A stretch of DNA of 64,000 nucleotides from assembly GCA_000752995.2 (NCBI GenBank), contig LM994632.1, positions 112,037-176,036 of the forward strand, written 5' to 3'. This DNA comes from Haemophilus massiliensis. Its GTDB lineage: Bacteria; Pseudomonadota; Gammaproteobacteria; Enterobacterales; Pasteurellaceae. The position numbers and the translations under genes are program-made. This document shows positions 31,475 through 43,213 of this stretch, piece by piece. Below the pieces are notes generated by a model that was given only the letters and a program-made list of their open reading frames with translations, searched no databases and was not told where the DNA came from. Each line of letters begins with the position of its first letter. The first letter of the stretch is position 1.

Positions 31475-34069
31475 TTATTCAACCATTTTCTTCAGCTGGT
31501 ATAAATACGTCAGTGCCTGTTTGGGACTCAAGTCGTCGGGATCCAGTTTTTCCAGCATTGCCAGTACGGCGTGTTGGCATTCGTCTTCTTCCATTAAAGC
31601 GAGTTCGCCCTGTGTTTGTCGGTCGGTCAACACTGCCCGCGGGTCGAGGTTGCTGTTTTGCTGCGAGAGTTTTTCCAGTTGTTTGAGTTTTTGTTTCGCC
31701 AGTTTAATCACCGGCTGCGGCACGCCCGCCAGCGCGGCAACGGCAAGTCCGTAACTTTTACTGGCGGCTCCCTCTTGCACGCTGTGCATAAAGGCGATAG
31801 TGTCGTTGTGTTCCAGGGCGTCAAGGTGAATGTTGGCGGTACCGGGCAGCTGCTGCGGCAACACGGTCAGTTCAAAATAATGGGTGGCGAATAAGGTCAA
31901 CGAGCGGCGCTGTGTTGCCAGCCATTCCGCGCATGCCCAAGCAAGGGACAAGCCGTCGTAGGTGGAGGTACCGCGCCCGATTTCATCAATCAGTACTAAG
32001 CTGTGGGCGCCGGCTTGATGTAAAATATTTGCCATTTCGGTCATTTCCACCATAAATGTCGAGCGGCCGGACGCCAGATCATCGGATGCGCCGATACGGG
32101 TAAAAATACGATCGATCGGACCGATAAGTGCGCTTTCCGCTGGCACAAAACTGCCCATATACGCCATTAAAGTAATCAGCGCGGTTTGGCGCATATAAGT
32201 ACTTTTCCCGCCCATATTCGGACCGGTGATAATCAGTAAATGGCGCGCGCCGTCCAGCCGCACGGGATTGGCGATAAAAGGCGTTTTCAGCACCTGTTCC
32301 ACCACCGGATGACGCCCTTGTTGAATATTTACCCCGATTTGCTCGCTGAATTGAGGCGGTACATAATTCAGGGTTTGCGCCCGTTCTGCCAGATTAGTTA
32401 GCACATCCAGCTCCGCCAGCGCCAGTCCGGCGCGCTGTAATGTGCCCAAGTGCGGTAATAATTGGTCGAAAATTTCTTCGTAAAGCTGTTTTTCCAGCGC
32501 CAGAGAGGCGCCTTTGGCTTTAAGCACTTTATCTTCGTAGGTTTTCAGCTCGGGAATAATGTAACGCTCGGCATTTTTCAGGGTTTGACGGCGAACATAA
32601 TGAATCGGCGCTTTGTGTGCCTGCCCCTGACTGATTTGAATGTAATAGCCGTGTACGGCATTAAAGCCGATTTTCAGCGTATCGATGCCGGTTGTTTCCC
32701 GTTCCCGTTTTTCCAGATCTTCCAAATATTGCGTGGCGCCCTCGGCCAGCGAACGCCATTCGTCCAGTTCGGCATGATAACCGGCGGCGATTACGCCGCC
32801 GTCGCGAATGAGCAGCGGCGGATTATCAATAATTGCCCGTTGCAGTAAAGCCAGTTGCGCTGAAAAGTCATCTATTTGTTGTGAAAGTGCGGTCAAAATC
32901 TGACAAGTTTCGCCTTGCAGCAGTTGTTTGATAGACGGAATTTGTTCCAGTGCCGTACGCAGGCGGGTTAAATCGCGCGGGCGCGCGGAACGCAACGCAA
33001 CGCGTGCTAGAATCCGTTCCATGTCGCCGACCTGCTGCAAATGCGGCTGCAATTCGCTGATCAGATCTTGTTGTAAAATGGCGCTGATTCTTTGCTGGCG
33101 CTGCTGTAGCTTGCCGATATCGCGAATCGGTTGATGAATCCAGCGTTTAATCAGACGGCTGCCCATCGGGGTAACGCATTTATCCAGCACCGATGCCAGC
33201 GTATTGTCCGTACCGCCGGCAAGGTTTTGGGTCAGTTCCAGATTGCGCCGAGTTGCGGCATCCAACTGAATATTATCGCTGTTTTGTAGCAGGCTGATAG
33301 ATTGAATGTGCGGCAAAGCGGTGCGTTGGGTTTCCCGCGCGTATTGCAGCAGACAGCCGGCGGCGCACAGGCCCAGCAGTGCGTTTTCTACGCCGAAACC
33401 GCGCAGATCGTTGGTGCCGAATTGGCGGTTTAATTGTTGGACGGCGGTTTTTAATTCAAATTCCCAAATCGGGCGACGACGTAAACCTTTTGCCTGTTCA
33501 ATCAGCGACATCTCAGCAAAATCTTCACAATATAGCAACTCAACCGGCTGAATCCGCTGTAACTCTGCCTGTAGGCTCTGTTTGGAGTCCGGTTCACTGA
33601 GCTGAAAACGCCCTGAGGTCATATCCAATGTTGCCAGACCGAAGCGCTCTTTTTCTTGATATATCGCCGCGATCAGGTTGTCCTGACGCTCCGGCAGGAG
33701 CGCTTCGTCGCTTACCGTGCCGGGAGTGACTACGCGTACGATTTGGCGTTCCACCGGTCCTTTCGCTGTGGCCGGATCACCGATCTGTTCGCAAATCGCC
33801 ACACTTTCACCGAGCTGTACCAGTTTTGCCAAATAGCCTTCCACCGCGTGATAAGGCACGCCCGCCATGGGAATCGGCTGCCCTGCCGATTGTCCGCGTT
33901 TGGTCAGTGAAATATCCAGTAATGCCGCCGCTTTTTTGGCATCATCGTAAAACAGTTCGTAAAAATCGCCCATGCGATAAAACAGAAGAATATCGGGATT
34001 TTCCGCCTTCAAACGAAGATATTGCTGCATCATTGGCGTATGCTGATCAGTATTTTTGTCTAATTTCAT
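31475..34069 (-). CDS. mutS: DNA mismatch repair protein MutS
   Basis: An 864-residue mismatch sensor. [14 protein letters not shown] carries the Phe-x-Glu mismatch-reading motif; the C-terminal ATPase has Walker [14 protein letters not shown], the segment [18 protein letters not shown] and Walker [16 protein letters not shown]. Length is close to E. coli MutS (853). It acts with MutL and MutH; Dam sites in oriC show the organism probably uses Dam methylation. Confidence 0.98.
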   Translation of the reverse strand: MKLDKNTDQHTPMMQQYLRLKAENPDILLFYRMGDFYELFYDDAKKAAALLDISLTKRGQSAGQPIPMAGVPYHAVEGYLAKLVQLGESVAICEQIGDPATAKGPVERQIVRVVTPGTVSDEALLPERQDNLIAAIYQEKERFGLATLDMTSGRFQLSEPDSKQSLQAELQRIQPVELLYCEDFAEMSLIEQAKGLRRRPIWEFELKTAVQQLNRQFGTNDLRGFGVENALLGLCAAGCLLQYARETQRTALPHIQSISLLQNSDNIQLDAATRRNLELTQNLAGGTDNTLASVLDKCVTPMGSRLIKRWIHQPIRDIGKLQQRQQRISAILQQDLISELQPHLQQVGDMERILARVALRSARPRDLTRLRTALEQIPSIKQLLQGETCQILTALSQQIDDFSAQLALLQRAIIDNPPLLIRDGGVIAAGYHAELDEWRSLAEGATQYLEDLEKRERETTGIDTLKIGFNAVHGYYIQISQGQAHKAPIHYVRRQTLKNAERYIIPELKTYEDKVLKAKGASLALEKQLYEEIFDQLLPHLGTLQRAGLALAELDVLTNLAERAQTLNYVPPQFSEQIGVNIQQGRHPVVEQVLKTPFIANPVRLDGARHLLIITGPNMGGKSTYMRQTALITLMAYMGSFVPAESALIGPIDRIFTRIGASDDLASGRSTFMVEMTEMANILHQAGAHSLVLIDEIGRGTSTYDGLSLAWACAEWLATQRRSLTLFATHYFELTVLPQQLPGTANIHLDALEHNDTIAFMHSVQEGAASKSYGLAVAALAGVPQPVIKLAKQKLKQLEKLSQQNSNLDPRAVLTDRQTQGELALMEEDECQHAVLAMLEKLDPDDLSPKQALTYLYQLKKMVE

Positions 34070-34402
34070 TAAGTTATCCGTTTTTATTATTTGATTGTCT
34101 AAGCATTTCGACTGCCTGCTATTTTATAATGTATCTTGATTTATGTGCACAGTGCAGTAGAGCAATAATTGAATTATTGTATGAGTAGCGAAATAAAAAA
34201 GCCACTGATAACTGAGCGATATAATGACGCTTTGTTTGCAGATGATGTCAGGTAAAAAACGAGTGGATAAATGATGTTACAGGAAACGGTGCGATTTGGT
34301 GTAGTGCGGGAATTTCCATTTGTAAAATGAATAGAATAGTGTATCCGGCAAAAACATTGATCGCCGTTTGGTGCGGCGATCAATACGATATTTAGTGGTC
34401 AG
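34070..34402. other. Gap between the yajG-like gene and mutS
   Basis: This 333-base AT-rich stretch carries the terminator of the lipoprotein gene at its right end and should hold the mutS promoter. A 69-codon open frame in it (34174-34383, minus) has no ribosome site or recognisable features; I do not call it a gene. Confidence 0.5.
34351..34383 (-). terminator. Terminator after the yajG-like gene
   Basis: Ten-base perfect stem TTGATCGCCG/CGGCGATCAA with a 7-base loop; the minus strand continues TGTTTTTG. Confidence 0.8.
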
Positions 34403-34999
34403 TTAGTTGCTGAATTTATTAATCGCCGCGGCGATTTCCTGATCGCGATAAATCGCCTGTACCACTTCAGAGAAGGTTTGGTTTAACACTTTCTGAATTT
34501 CGTCGTTTTTCGCACTGAGTGCGCCTTCCTGCGTTCTGGTACCACCGATTTTCTTGGTAAATTGCCCTTTGGCGCCCTGTACCTGTACATTCAGCTGTAT
34601 GCTGGAATCGATTTTATAGCGCAAATTGCCCTGTTCGACTTTGGCATAAAAATTTGTCACGTCGACCAATACGTTGCTGTTAGATTGCGCTGGCGTGGCA
34701 GCAATGCGGAAGCCTTTGGCATTCAAATCCTGTTTGATCACCTGATCAAACAGTTGGGTCACAGTCGGTTCGGCAAACAGTTTAAATACGTTGCCGTCGA
34801 TTACATAACTGGAAATTTCAGGCTGCGTACGCGCATCACGCGTCGCAATATTCAGTACCGCATTTTGGTTTGCCGCGTTAAACTGCGTAGTCGGCGCCGG
34901 CGGTGTGAAACGTAACGTACTGCTCGGCTGGCTTTGGCAGGCACTCAGCAGTATCGCGCCGGCGATTAATGCGGCGGCGGAAAGTTTTTTAAAACCCAT
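34403..34999 (-). CDS. yajG: YajG-family lipoprotein
   Basis: A 198-residue lipoprotein. The lipobox LLSAC is at residues 17-21, so the mature protein is lipid-anchored in the envelope. The body resembles the YajG family (E. coli 192 residues); its role is not known. Position next to bolA is the same as in E. coli (yajG-bolA region), where ampG separates them in part. The two genes are divergent here. Confidence 0.8.
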   Translation of the reverse strand: MGFKKLSAAALIAGAILLSACQSQPSSTLRFTPPAPTTQFNAANQNAVLNIATRDARTQPEISSYVIDGNVFKLFAEPTVTQLFDQVIKQDLNAKGFRIAATPAQSNSNVLVDVTNFYAKVEQGNLRYKIDSSIQLNVQVQGAKGQFTKKIGGTRTQEGALSAKNDEIQKVLNQTFSEVVQAIYRDQEIAAAINKFSN

Positions 35000-35105
35000 A
35001 ATTCACCTCAATAGTCAAAAAAAGTGACTGTTATTCTTGCAAACTTCCCGCCTAATGTATAGTCTCTCGGCGCGAAAAGCAGTAAAAATTTATTAAGGAA
35101 ATAAG

Positions 35106-35417
35106 ATGTCAAAACAACAGGAACTTGAGGCTAAAATTCATGCTGAATTTGCACCGCACTTTTTGCACATTGAAAACGAAAGTCATCGTCACAGTTCGGG
35201 ACGTGGCAGCGAATCGCATTTTAAGATCGTGCTTGTCAGCGCGCTATTTGCTGGTATGCCGAAAGTTGCGCGGCATCGCCGTATTTACCAATTGCTAGCG
35301 ACGGATTTACAAAACGGTATTCATGCGCTGGCATTGCATACTTACAGTCCGTCGGAATGGGAAAATCTGAACCGTCAGATTCCGCCGTCCACCAATTGCG
35401 CCGGTGTCGGGCAGTAA
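35106..35417 (+). CDS. bolA: BolA-family protein
   Basis: A 103-residue BolA protein. The central segment SSGRGSESHFKIVLVS and the C-terminal HALALHTYSPSEW are typical, with the conserved histidine that helps bind a [2Fe-2S] cluster shared with a monothiol glutaredoxin. BolA proteins affect cell shape and iron-sulfur trafficking. A ribosome site AAGGAA precedes the ATG. Confidence 0.93.
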   Translation: MSKQQELEAKIHAEFAPHFLHIENESHRHSSGRGSESHFKIVLVSALFAGMPKVARHRRIYQLLATDLQNGIHALALHTYSPSEWENLNRQIPPSTNCAGVGQ

Positions 35418-35810
35418 TGTGTAATTGGTTACCTCATTGTCGGTACGGCAAGATTTTTTCATGAGATGAAAAGTTGATTTTTGGCAAGTATTCTGTTTTT
35501 TTTTCGTAAAAACACTGAAAAATGCCGTGCTTAAGTGGAATGAACTTTATTATTTAGTTAAAATGAGTCGCTAATTTTTACGAAATTTTAACGTTATATT
35601 TTGTTCACAAAATATACATCCCGAAACGACAGAATTTGAGTTTTAAATTTTATATGGTTGGAGAACTATTATTACTATTTTGTCATGTTTGCAGATAGTC
35701 CGGATAGCTCTGAAAATCATTACTCAAGACGAGGTTGTCGCCTTTTGACCGTTAAGTGATAAAAGTGCGGTAACTGTATTTTTAATCTAACGAAAAGTAG
35801 TGCAAACAAT
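35418..35810. other. Long gap before the nqr operon
   Basis: This 393-base gap contains a perfect inverted repeat at 35596-35615 and an uptake-signal core at about 35762-35771. It must hold the nqr promoter. No open frame with a ribosome site is seen. Confidence 0.6.
35596..35615. promoter_or_regulatory. Inverted-repeat operator candidate upstream of nqrA
   Basis: ATATTTTG-TTCA-CAAAATAT is a perfect 8-base inverted repeat with a 4-base spacer, about 195 bases before nqrA. It is not an FNR or CRP consensus. It could bind a regulator of respiration, or be a hairpin after bolA. Confidence 0.45.
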
Positions 35811-37151
35811 ATGATTACGATTAAAAAAGGCTTGGATCTTCCTATTGCGGGAAGTCCGGAACAAGTAATCCGTAGCGGTAACACCGTTACCGAAGTTGCC
35901 TTGCTTGGCGAAGAATATGTGGGAATGCGTCCTTCCATGAAGGTGCGGGAAGGCGATGTGGTGAAAAAAGGTCAGGTGCTTTTTGAAGATAAAAAGAATC
36001 CCGGCGTGCTTTTCACCGCGCCGGCAAGCGGAACCATAAGTGCGATTAATCGCGGAGCCAAGCGAGTATTACAATCCGTAGTAATTCAAATTGCAGGTGA
36101 TGAGCAAATCACTTTCACTAAATATTCCGCCGGCGAGCTGAATACGCTGAGCGCTGAACAGGTTCGTCAAAATCTGCAAACTTCAGGTTTATGGACCGCA
36201 CTTCGTACCCGTCCGTTCAGTAAAATTCCGGCAGTTGACGCGGTGCCGGCCTCGATCTTTGTTAATGCCATGGATACCAATCCGCTGGCGGCAAATCCGG
36301 AAGTGGTGTTAAAAGAACACGAACAGGACTTTACCAACGGGCTGACTGTATTAAGTCGGCTGCATGAGGGCAAAATACATCTATGTAAAGCCGCCGGCAG
36401 TAGCATTCCGACTGTCGAGCTGCCGAATTTGGCGGTACATGATTTCAGCGGTCCGCACCCGGCGGGGCTAAGCGGTACGCACATTCATTTCATTGACCCG
36501 GTCAGCGCCGCCAAATCGGTTTGGTATATTAATTATCAGGATGTTATTGCTATCGGCAAATTATTTACCAGCGGTGAACTATATACCGGTCGGGTGGTGG
36601 CGTTAGCCGGTCCGCAGGTGAAAAATCCTCGTCTGATTTACACCCGACTAGGCGCCAGACTGGATCAGCTCACTACAAATGAATTGAAAGACGGTGAAAA
36701 CCGTGTGATTTCCGGTTCCGTATTAAGCGGTCATACTGCTGCCGGCCCGGTAGATTATCTGGGGCGCTATGCGTTGCAGGTGTCGGTGATTGCCGAGGGG
36801 CGTGATAAAGAGTTTTTGGGCTGGATTATGCCGGGCGCGAATAAATTCTCAATCACCCGCACCGTATTAGGTCATTTCGGACATAAATTGTTTAACTTTA
36901 CTTCTGCCTTGAACGGCGGTCATCGCGCAATGGTGCCGATTGGCGCTTATGAGCGGGTAATGCCGTTGGATATTATTCCGACATTATTGCTGCGTGATTT
37001 AGCCGCAGGCGATACGGACAGTGCGCAGGCATTAGGTTGTTTGGAGCTGGACGAAGAGGATCTGGCGCTATGTACGTTCGTTTGTCCGGGTAAAAATGAA
37101 TACGGTCCGATGCTGCGCGCAGCGCTGGATAAGATCGAGAAGGAAGGTTAA
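35811..37151 (+). CDS. nqrA: Na+-translocating NADH:quinone reductase subunit A
   Basis: NqrA, 446 residues, is the peripheral cytoplasmic subunit of the six-subunit sodium pump Na+-NQR and helps form the quinone-reduction region. The start [16 protein letters not shown] is characteristic. It is the first gene of a tight operon with nqrB two bases downstream. Confidence 0.97.
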   Translation: MITIKKGLDLPIAGSPEQVIRSGNTVTEVALLGEEYVGMRPSMKVREGDVVKKGQVLFEDKKNPGVLFTAPASGTISAINRGAKRVLQSVVIQIAGDEQITFTKYSAGELNTLSAEQVRQNLQTSGLWTALRTRPFSKIPAVDAVPASIFVNAMDTNPLAANPEVVLKEHEQDFTNGLTVLSRLHEGKIHLCKAAGSSIPTVELPNLAVHDFSGPHPAGLSGTHIHFIDPVSAAKSVWYINYQDVIAIGKLFTSGELYTGRVVALAGPQVKNPRLIYTRLGARLDQLTTNELKDGENRVISGSVLSGHTAAGPVDYLGRYALQVSVIAEGRDKEFLGWIMPGANKFSITRTVLGHFGHKLFNFTSALNGGHRAMVPIGAYERVMPLDIIPTLLLRDLAAGDTDSAQALGCLELDEEDLALCTFVCPGKNEYGPMLRAALDKIEKEG

Positions 37152-37153
37152 AA

Positions 37154-38392
37154 ATGGGTTTAAAACATCTTTTAGAGAAAATGGAACCTGCATTTTTACC
37201 GGGCGGTAAATATGAAAAGTGGTTCGCATTATACGAAGCGACGGCGACATTTTTATATACGCCGGGTACGGTAACGACAAAAGCGTCCCATATACGCGAT
37301 GCGTTGGATTCGAAACGTATGATGGTATTGGTCTGGCTGGCGTTGTTTCCGGCGATGTTCTACGGTATGTTCAATGTCGGGGCGCAGTCGATTGCTGCGT
37401 TGAATGTTGGCGATTTCGCGCAGAATCTGGCGCAAAGTGTGGCTGGTGACTGGCATTTTGCTTTAGCCAATGCGCTGGGTCTGGTTACACCGGATGCCGG
37501 AGTGCTGGCAAAAATGGCTCTGGGGGCGATTTTCTTTTTGCCGATCTATTTAGTTGTCTTTCTGGTCGGCGGTTTCTGGGAAGTCCTGTTTGCCATGGTG
37601 CGTAAACATGAAGTCAACGAAGGTTTTTTCGTTACCTCCATTCTGTTGGCGTTAATCGTACCGCCGACATTGCCGTTATGGCAGGCGGCATTGGCGACCA
37701 CCTTCGGTGTCGTAGTGGCGAAAGAAGTGTTCGGCGGTGTCGGTAAAAACTTTATGAACCCGGCGTTAGCGGGGCGTGCGTTTTTATTCTTCGCATATCC
37801 GGCACAGATTTCCGGCGATATGGTATGGGTTGCTGCCGACGGTTTTTCCGGCGCTACCGCATTGTCTCAATGGGCAAATGGCGGTGAAGCGGCGTTAAAA
37901 CATGTTGCGACCGGGCAGCCGATTACTTGGATGGACGCCTTTTTAGGTAATTTGCCGGGCTCTATCGGTGAAGTGTCTACCCTTGCGCTGTTAATCGGGG
38001 CGCTGATTATCGTGGTTGCCCGCATCGCATCTTGGCGGATTATCGCCGGTGTGATGATCGGTATGATCGCCACTTCAACATTGTTTAATGTTATCGGCTC
38101 AGCCACTAATCCGCTGTTTGCTATGCCGTGGTACTGGCATTTGGTGTTAGGCGGTTTTGCCTTAGGTATGTTGTTTATGGCAACCGATCCTGTTTCCGCC
38201 GCATTCACCAATAAAGGTAAATGGTGGTACGGTGCCTTGATCGGTGTTATGGCGGTACTTATTCGTGTGGTAAATCCGGCATATCCGGAAGGCATGATGT
38301 TGGCTATTTTATTCGCCAACCTGTTTGCGCCGTTATTCGACTACATTGTAGTTCAGGCAAATATTAAACGTCGGAGAGCACGCAATGGCTAA
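37154..38392 (+). CDS. nqrB: Na+-NQR subunit B
   Basis: A 412-residue membrane subunit with about ten helices. It holds riboflavin and a covalent FMN on the threonine of the segment [10 protein letters not shown], which is present. NqrB forms much of the sodium path. Its end overlaps nqrC by 8 bases. Confidence 0.97.
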   Translation: MGLKHLLEKMEPAFLPGGKYEKWFALYEATATFLYTPGTVTTKASHIRDALDSKRMMVLVWLALFPAMFYGMFNVGAQSIAALNVGDFAQNLAQSVAGDWHFALANALGLVTPDAGVLAKMALGAIFFLPIYLVVFLVGGFWEVLFAMVRKHEVNEGFFVTSILLALIVPPTLPLWQAALATTFGVVVAKEVFGGVGKNFMNPALAGRAFLFFAYPAQISGDMVWVAADGFSGATALSQWANGGEAALKHVATGQPITWMDAFLGNLPGSIGEVSTLALLIGALIIVVARIASWRIIAGVMIGMIATSTLFNVIGSATNPLFAMPWYWHLVLGGFALGMLFMATDPVSAAFTNKGKWWYGALIGVMAVLIRVVNPAYPEGMMLAILFANLFAPLFDYIVVQANIKRRRARNG

Positions 38393-39158
38393 ATTTAATA
38401 AAGACAGTATCGGCGGAACAATCTCGGTTGTTGTGCTGCTAAGTTTGGTTTGTTCCGTTATTGTAGCGGGTTCGGCGGTATTGCTGAAACCGACTCAGGA
38501 AGAACAAAAACAACTTGATAAACAAAAGAATATTCTCAGTGTCGCCGGTTTATTAAAAGCGGATACTAAAACGGGGCAAATCAAAGAGATTTTTGCTAAA
38601 AATATTGAAGCCCGCTGTGTTGAGTTGGATAGCGGTGATTATACCGACTGCCCGGCTAATTTTGATGCCAAAGCGGCAGTGAAAGATCCGAAACAAAGTC
38701 AGGCGCTTTCCGCCGAAGATGATCAAGCCGGCATCCGCAATCGCGCTAATCTGGCGGAAGTGTATCTGGTCAAAGGCGGTGACGGACAGGTTTCACAGGT
38801 CGTATTGCCGATTTACGGCCGCGGCTTATGGTCAACCATGTATGGTTTTCTGTCCGTTCAGCCGGATGGCAATACCGTCAACGGTATTACTTATTACGAG
38901 CATGGTGAAACGCCGGGACTGGGTGGTGAAATCGAAAACCCGCGCTGGCAGGCACAATTCGCCGGTAAGAAATTATTTGACGGCGATAAAGCGGCATTAT
39001 TTGTCAGCAAAGGTGCTGCATCCAATAAAGAACACGGCATTGATGCGATCTCCGGTTCAACATTAACCAGTAACGGGGTGAATAATTCCTTTAAATTCTG
39101 GTTGGGTCAGAAAGGGTTCGGTCCGTATTTGGCAAAATTAAAAGCGGGGGCTAACTAA
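38385..39158 (+). CDS. nqrC: Na+-NQR subunit C
   Basis: A 257-residue subunit with one N-terminal helix and a periplasmic domain. The flavinylation motif ISGSTLTS, whose threonine takes covalent FMN from ApbE, is present near residue 223. It overlaps nqrD by one base. Confidence 0.97.
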   Translation: MAKFNKDSIGGTISVVVLLSLVCSVIVAGSAVLLKPTQEEQKQLDKQKNILSVAGLLKADTKTGQIKEIFAKNIEARCVELDSGDYTDCPANFDAKAAVKDPKQSQALSAEDDQAGIRNRANLAEVYLVKGGDGQVSQVVLPIYGRGLWSTMYGFLSVQPDGNTVNGITYYEHGETPGLGGEIENPRWQAQFAGKKLFDGDKAALFVSKGAASNKEHGIDAISGSTLTSNGVNNSFKFWLGQKGFGPYLAKLKAGAN

Positions 39159-39781
39159 TGGCTGGTTCAAATCTTAAAAAGTTATTGTTCTCACCGGTGA
39201 TTGATAACAACCCAATCGCATTACAGATTTTAGGTATCTGCTCTGCGCTGGCGGTAACGACTAAACTTGAAACCGCTGTGGTGATGGCAATCGCAGTAAG
39301 TTTGGTAACGGCATTTTCGAGTTTCTTTATCTCGTTAATCCGTAACTATATACCGAACAGTATCCGTATTATCGTACAGATGGCGATCATCGCCTCGCTG
39401 GTTATTTTGGTGGATCAAATCCTGCGCGCATACGCCTATGATTTATCAAAACAATTATCCGTTTTCGTCGGTTTGATTATTACCAACTGTATCGTAATGG
39501 GACGTGCGGAAGCATTCGCGATGAAATCGGCGCCGGTGGAAAGTTTTGTGGACGGAATCGGCAACGGTTTGGGATACGGTGCTATTTTGGTGACTGTCGC
39601 CTTTATTCGTGAATTAATCGGTTCCGGTAAGTTATTCGGTATGACCGTCTTTCAAACTCTTCAGGACGGTGGCTGGTACCAGACTAACGGTCTGTTCTTA
39701 CTTGCGCCGAGCGCATTCTTTATCATTGGTTTCTTAATCTGGGGTTTAAGAACGTGGAAACCGGAACAGGTGGAGAAATAA
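39158..39781 (+). CDS. nqrD: Na+-NQR subunit D
   Basis: A 207-residue integral membrane subunit with six helices, related to NqrE and RnfA/E. With NqrE it holds an iron-sulfur cluster inside the membrane that passes electrons across it. Lies 3 bases before nqrE. Confidence 0.97.
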   Translation: MAGSNLKKLLFSPVIDNNPIALQILGICSALAVTTKLETAVVMAIAVSLVTAFSSFFISLIRNYIPNSIRIIVQMAIIASLVILVDQILRAYAYDLSKQLSVFVGLIITNCIVMGRAEAFAMKSAPVESFVDGIGNGLGYGAILVTVAFIRELIGSGKLFGMTVFQTLQDGGWYQTNGLFLLAPSAFFIIGFLIWGLRTWKPEQVEK

Positions 39782-39784
39782 TCG

Positions 39785-40381
39785 ATGGAACATTATATTA
39801 GTTTATTCGTTAAATCCGTATTTATCGAAAATATGGCGCTGTCTTTCTTCCTCGGAATGTGTACATTTCTGGCGGTATCCAAAAAAGTGTCCACCGCGTT
39901 CGGATTAGGGATTGCGGTGATTGTGGTATTGGGCATTTCCGTACCGGTGAACCAACTGGTGTATTCGTTAATTCTTAAAGACGGTGCGTTGGTAGAAGGC
40001 ATTGACTTAAGTTTCCTTAACTTTATTACCTTTATCGGGGTCATCGCCGCATTAGTGCAGATTCTGGAAATGGTGTTAGATAAGTTTTTCCCCGCTTTAT
40101 ACAACGCATTGGGGATTTTCTTACCGCTGATCACCGTAAACTGCGCAATCTTCGGTGGTGTATCTTTTATGGTACAGCGCGATTATAATTTCGCCGAATC
40201 GGTTGTGTACGGCATTGGGGCAGGTACGGGCTGGATGCTGGCGATTGTGGCACTGGCAGGGATTACTGAGAAAATGAAATATGCCGATGTACCGGCCGGT
40301 CTGCGCGGTTTAGGGATCACCTTTATCACCGTAGGTCTGATGGCGCTCGGCTTTATGTCGTTCTCAGGTATTCAGTTGTAA
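39785..40381 (+). CDS. nqrE: Na+-NQR subunit E
   Basis: A 198-residue six-helix subunit, mirror partner of NqrD (start [20 protein letters not shown]). A conserved cysteine in [12 protein letters not shown] and one in TVNCAIFGG are present and fit the intramembrane iron-sulfur site. Confidence 0.97.
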   Translation: MEHYISLFVKSVFIENMALSFFLGMCTFLAVSKKVSTAFGLGIAVIVVLGISVPVNQLVYSLILKDGALVEGIDLSFLNFITFIGVIAALVQILEMVLDKFFPALYNALGIFLPLITVNCAIFGGVSFMVQRDYNFAESVVYGIGAGTGWMLAIVALAGITEKMKYADVPAGLRGLGITFITVGLMALGFMSFSGIQL

Positions 40382-40396
40382 GAAAGGGGATAGACA

Positions 40397-41620
40397 ATGG
40401 AAATTACTCTTGGTATTGCAATGTTCACGGTGATCGTGTTGGTTTTAGCGGTTATTATCTTATTTGCTAAATCTAAACTGGTAAACAGCGGTGATATTAC
40501 AATTGAAATCAATAATGATCCGAGCAAAGCGATCAGCCTGCCTGCCGGTGGTAAATTATTAGGTGTGCTGGCAAGCAAAGGTATCTTTGTGTCCTCGGCT
40601 TGTGGCGGCGGCGGTTCCTGCGGTCAATGTGTGGTAAAAGTTACCGACGGCGGTGGCGATATTCTGCCGACCGAGCTTTCCCATATTTCTAAGCGTGAAG
40701 CGAAAGAGGGCTATCGCCTTTCCTGTCAGGTCAACGTGAAGAACAGCATGAAAATTGAATTGCCGGAAGAAGTGTTCGGGGTGAAAAAATGGGAATGTAC
40801 CGTTATCTCCAACGATAACAAAGCCACTTTCATTAAAGAGCTGAAACTGGCGATTCCGGAAGGCGAAGAAGTGCCGTTCCGCGCCGGTGGGTATATTCAA
40901 ATCGAAGCCGAACCGCATACGGTTTACTATAAAGACTTCGATGTGCCAGCGGAATATCACGAAGACTGGGATAAATATGATTTATGGCGTTATGTGTCTA
41001 AAGTGGACGAGCATATTATCCGCGCTTATTCCATGGCATCTTATCCGGAGGAAAAGGGCATTATTATGCTGAACGTGCGCATCGCCACACCGCCTCCGCG
41101 TAATCCTGACGTGCCGCCGGGTCAAATGTCCTCTTATATCTGGTCACTGAAACCGGGCGATAAAGTAACGATTTCCGGTCCGTTTGGCGAATTCTTTGCC
41201 AAGGATACCGATGCGGAGATGGTGTTTATCGGCGGCGGTGCCGGTATGGCGCCGATGCGTTCGCATATTTTCGACCAGTTAAAACGCCTGCATTCCAAAC
41301 GCAAAATTTCGTTCTGGTACGGCGCACGTTCCAAACGCGAAATGTTCTATGTGGAAGATTTCGATAAATTGCAGGAAGAAAACCCGAACTTTACTTGGCA
41401 TGTGGCGTTGTCTGATCCGTTGCCGGAAGACAACTGGGACGGCTACACCGGCTTTATTCACAACGTGCTGTATGAGAATTATCTGAAAAATCATGAAGCG
41501 CCGGAAGACTGTGAATATTACATGTGCGGGCCACCGGTCATGAATGCTGCGGTTATCGGCATGCTGAAAAACTTAGGTGTGGAAGATGAAAATATCTTAT
41601 TAGATGATTTCGGCGGTTGA
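40397..41620 (+). CDS. nqrF: Na+-NQR subunit F, NADH dehydrogenase
   Basis: A 407-residue subunit that takes electrons from NADH. It has one N-terminal helix, a [2Fe-2S] ferredoxin domain ([12 protein letters not shown], with the fourth cysteine in RLSCQV), an FAD domain (RAYSMASYP) and an NADH domain ([21 protein letters not shown]). All key motifs are intact. A hairpin terminator follows. Confidence 0.98.
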   Translation: MEITLGIAMFTVIVLVLAVIILFAKSKLVNSGDITIEINNDPSKAISLPAGGKLLGVLASKGIFVSSACGGGGSCGQCVVKVTDGGGDILPTELSHISKREAKEGYRLSCQVNVKNSMKIELPEEVFGVKKWECTVISNDNKATFIKELKLAIPEGEEVPFRAGGYIQIEAEPHTVYYKDFDVPAEYHEDWDKYDLWRYVSKVDEHIIRAYSMASYPEEKGIIMLNVRIATPPPRNPDVPPGQMSSYIWSLKPGDKVTISGPFGEFFAKDTDAEMVFIGGGAGMAPMRSHIFDQLKRLHSKRKISFWYGARSKREMFYVEDFDKLQEENPNFTWHVALSDPLPEDNWDGYTGFIHNVLYENYLKNHEAPEDCEYYMCGPPVMNAAVIGMLKNLGVEDENILLDDFGG

Positions 41621-41641
41621 TAAACCACAAACTTTAAAAAG

Positions 41642-41665
41642 AGCGGTCAGAAATCTGACCGCTTT
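41642..41665 (+). terminator. Hairpin after nqrF
   Basis: Nine-base stem AGCGGTCAG/CTGACCGCT with an AAAT loop and a short T tail. It probably reduces, rather than fully stops, transcription into the following genes. Confidence 0.65.
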
Positions 41666-41749
41666 AACCATTATTCGGCAGGGAAAACGTTAAAATCCTT
41701 TTTGTATTGCAACCGGCATTAAACCGATAAATAGGATAAGGAGAAAATC

Positions 41750-42103
41750 ATGTTCAATGTTCAACGTATTTATGATTTCGTCCCGCAGGAAAATCAATGT
41801 GCGGTGTTCGTTGACCGGCTTTATCCGCGCGGCGTGCGTAAAGCGTTGTTTCAGCATTGTTTATGGTTGAAATCCGTTACGCCGTCCAATGCCTTGCGCA
41901 AATGGTTTCATCAGGATCCGGACGCCAATTTTGACCTGTTCAAAGTGCAATATCGTCAGGAGTTGCTTGGAGCCGAACAACAGCAAGGGTTGGCGCAATT
42001 AAAAGCGTTAGCGCAGCAGCATCATAGCGTGTTGCTATTGAGTGCGGTGAAAAATCCGCAAAAAAGTCATATTCCAGTGTTGCTGGAAGAATTAAACAAA
42101 TAA
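41750..42103 (+). CDS. DUF488-family protein (YeaO-like)
   Basis: A 117-residue protein of the DUF488 family. DRLYPRGVRKALF, LRKWFHQDPD and a region ending in LLLSAVKNPQKSHIPVL correspond to the conserved family blocks, although the cysteine found in some members is absent. The function is not known. It lies between nqrF and apbE in the same direction and may be transcribed with them. Confidence 0.8.
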   Translation: MFNVQRIYDFVPQENQCAVFVDRLYPRGVRKALFQHCLWLKSVTPSNALRKWFHQDPDANFDLFKVQYRQELLGAEQQQGLAQLKALAQQHHSVLLLSAVKNPQKSHIPVLLEELNK

Positions 42104-42163
42104 TCCATTTTAATGCCACAGGTATTTCCATTTTGCAATGAGATATTCAGGCATCCCGACATT

Positions 42164-43210
42164 ATGAAAAGAAAACAACTTGTTATCTGGCTTTGCGCAT
42201 TGGTATTCACGTTGACTTTGAGCGCCTGCAAGAAAGCGCCGGAGATTATCAGCCTGAGCGGCAAAACCATGGGTACCACCTATCATATTAAATACATCAA
42301 CGATGATGATGCGATCCAGCCGGTCGAACAGACCCACGAGCAGATCGAAACGATTTTAAAAGACGTGAATGACAAAATGTCCACCTATATTCCGAGTTCG
42401 GAGCTCAGTCGCTTTAATCAGTATCGGCAAACCGACACGCCGGTTGAAATTTCAGCTGATTTGGCTACGGTTATCAAAGAAGCGCTGCGTTTAAATCGTA
42501 TCACCGAGGGCGCGCTGGATATTACCGTTGGACCGTTGGTGAATTTATGGGGATTCGGTCCGGAAAAACGGGTTGAAAAACAACCGAGTACGCAGCAATT
42601 GGCGCAGCGACAGGCATGGGTCGGCATTGAAAAGCTGAAATTAACGGAAAAGGACGGGCATTTTTATCTTGAAAAAACCGTTCCCGAACTCTATGTTGAT
42701 CTTTCTTCCATTGCCAAAGGTTTTGGCGTCGATAAGGTTGCGCAATATATTGAACATATCGGAATCGATAATTATTTGGTGGAAATCGGCGGCGAAGTAC
42801 GTGCCAAGGGGCGCAATATTGAAGGAAAACCATGGCAAATCGCCATTGAAAAACCGACGTTTGACGGCTCAAGAGCGGTGGAACAGGTGATCGGACTGGG
42901 TAATTTGGCAATGGCGACATCGGGCGATTACCGTAATTATTTTGAAGAGAACGGCACACGTTTCTCGCATGAAATTGATCCGAAAAGCGGCTACCCGATT
43001 CAGCACCACCTTGCCTCCATTACGGTGCTGAATCCGTCATCGATGAGTGCCGACGGATTATCCACCGGTTTGTTTGTATTGGGCGAGGATAAAGCCTTGC
43101 AGGTAGCGGAACAATACGATTTGCCGGCGTATCTGATTATTAAAACGGAAGACGGCTTCAGTACCAAAATGTCTTCCGCATTTGAAAAACTGATCAATAA
43201 CAAGGAATAA
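42164..43210 (+). CDS. apbE: FAD:protein FMN transferase ApbE
   Basis: A 348-residue lipoprotein with lipobox LSAC near residue 20. ApbE moves FMN from FAD to a threonine in periplasmic proteins and is needed to flavinylate NqrB and NqrC. SGKTMGTTYHIKY at the N-terminus of the mature protein and the EIGGEVRAKG and MATSGDYRNY segments are typical. I chose the ATG at 42164 because it gives a proper lipoprotein signal; the frame is open from 42113. It lies 3 bases before nqrM. Confidence 0.95.
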   Translation: MKRKQLVIWLCALVFTLTLSACKKAPEIISLSGKTMGTTYHIKYINDDDAIQPVEQTHEQIETILKDVNDKMSTYIPSSELSRFNQYRQTDTPVEISADLATVIKEALRLNRITEGALDITVGPLVNLWGFGPEKRVEKQPSTQQLAQRQAWVGIEKLKLTEKDGHFYLEKTVPELYVDLSSIAKGFGVDKVAQYIEHIGIDNYLVEIGGEVRAKGRNIEGKPWQIAIEKPTFDGSRAVEQVIGLGNLAMATSGDYRNYFEENGTRFSHEIDPKSGYPIQHHLASITVLNPSSMSADGLSTGLFVLGEDKALQVAEQYDLPAYLIIKTEDGFSTKMSSAFEKLINNKE

Positions 43211-43213
43211 CTT

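Noticed and set aside
34174-34383. 69-codon open frame between the yajG-like gene and mutS
   Set aside because: It includes a terminator hairpin and has neither a ribosome site nor recognisable domains.
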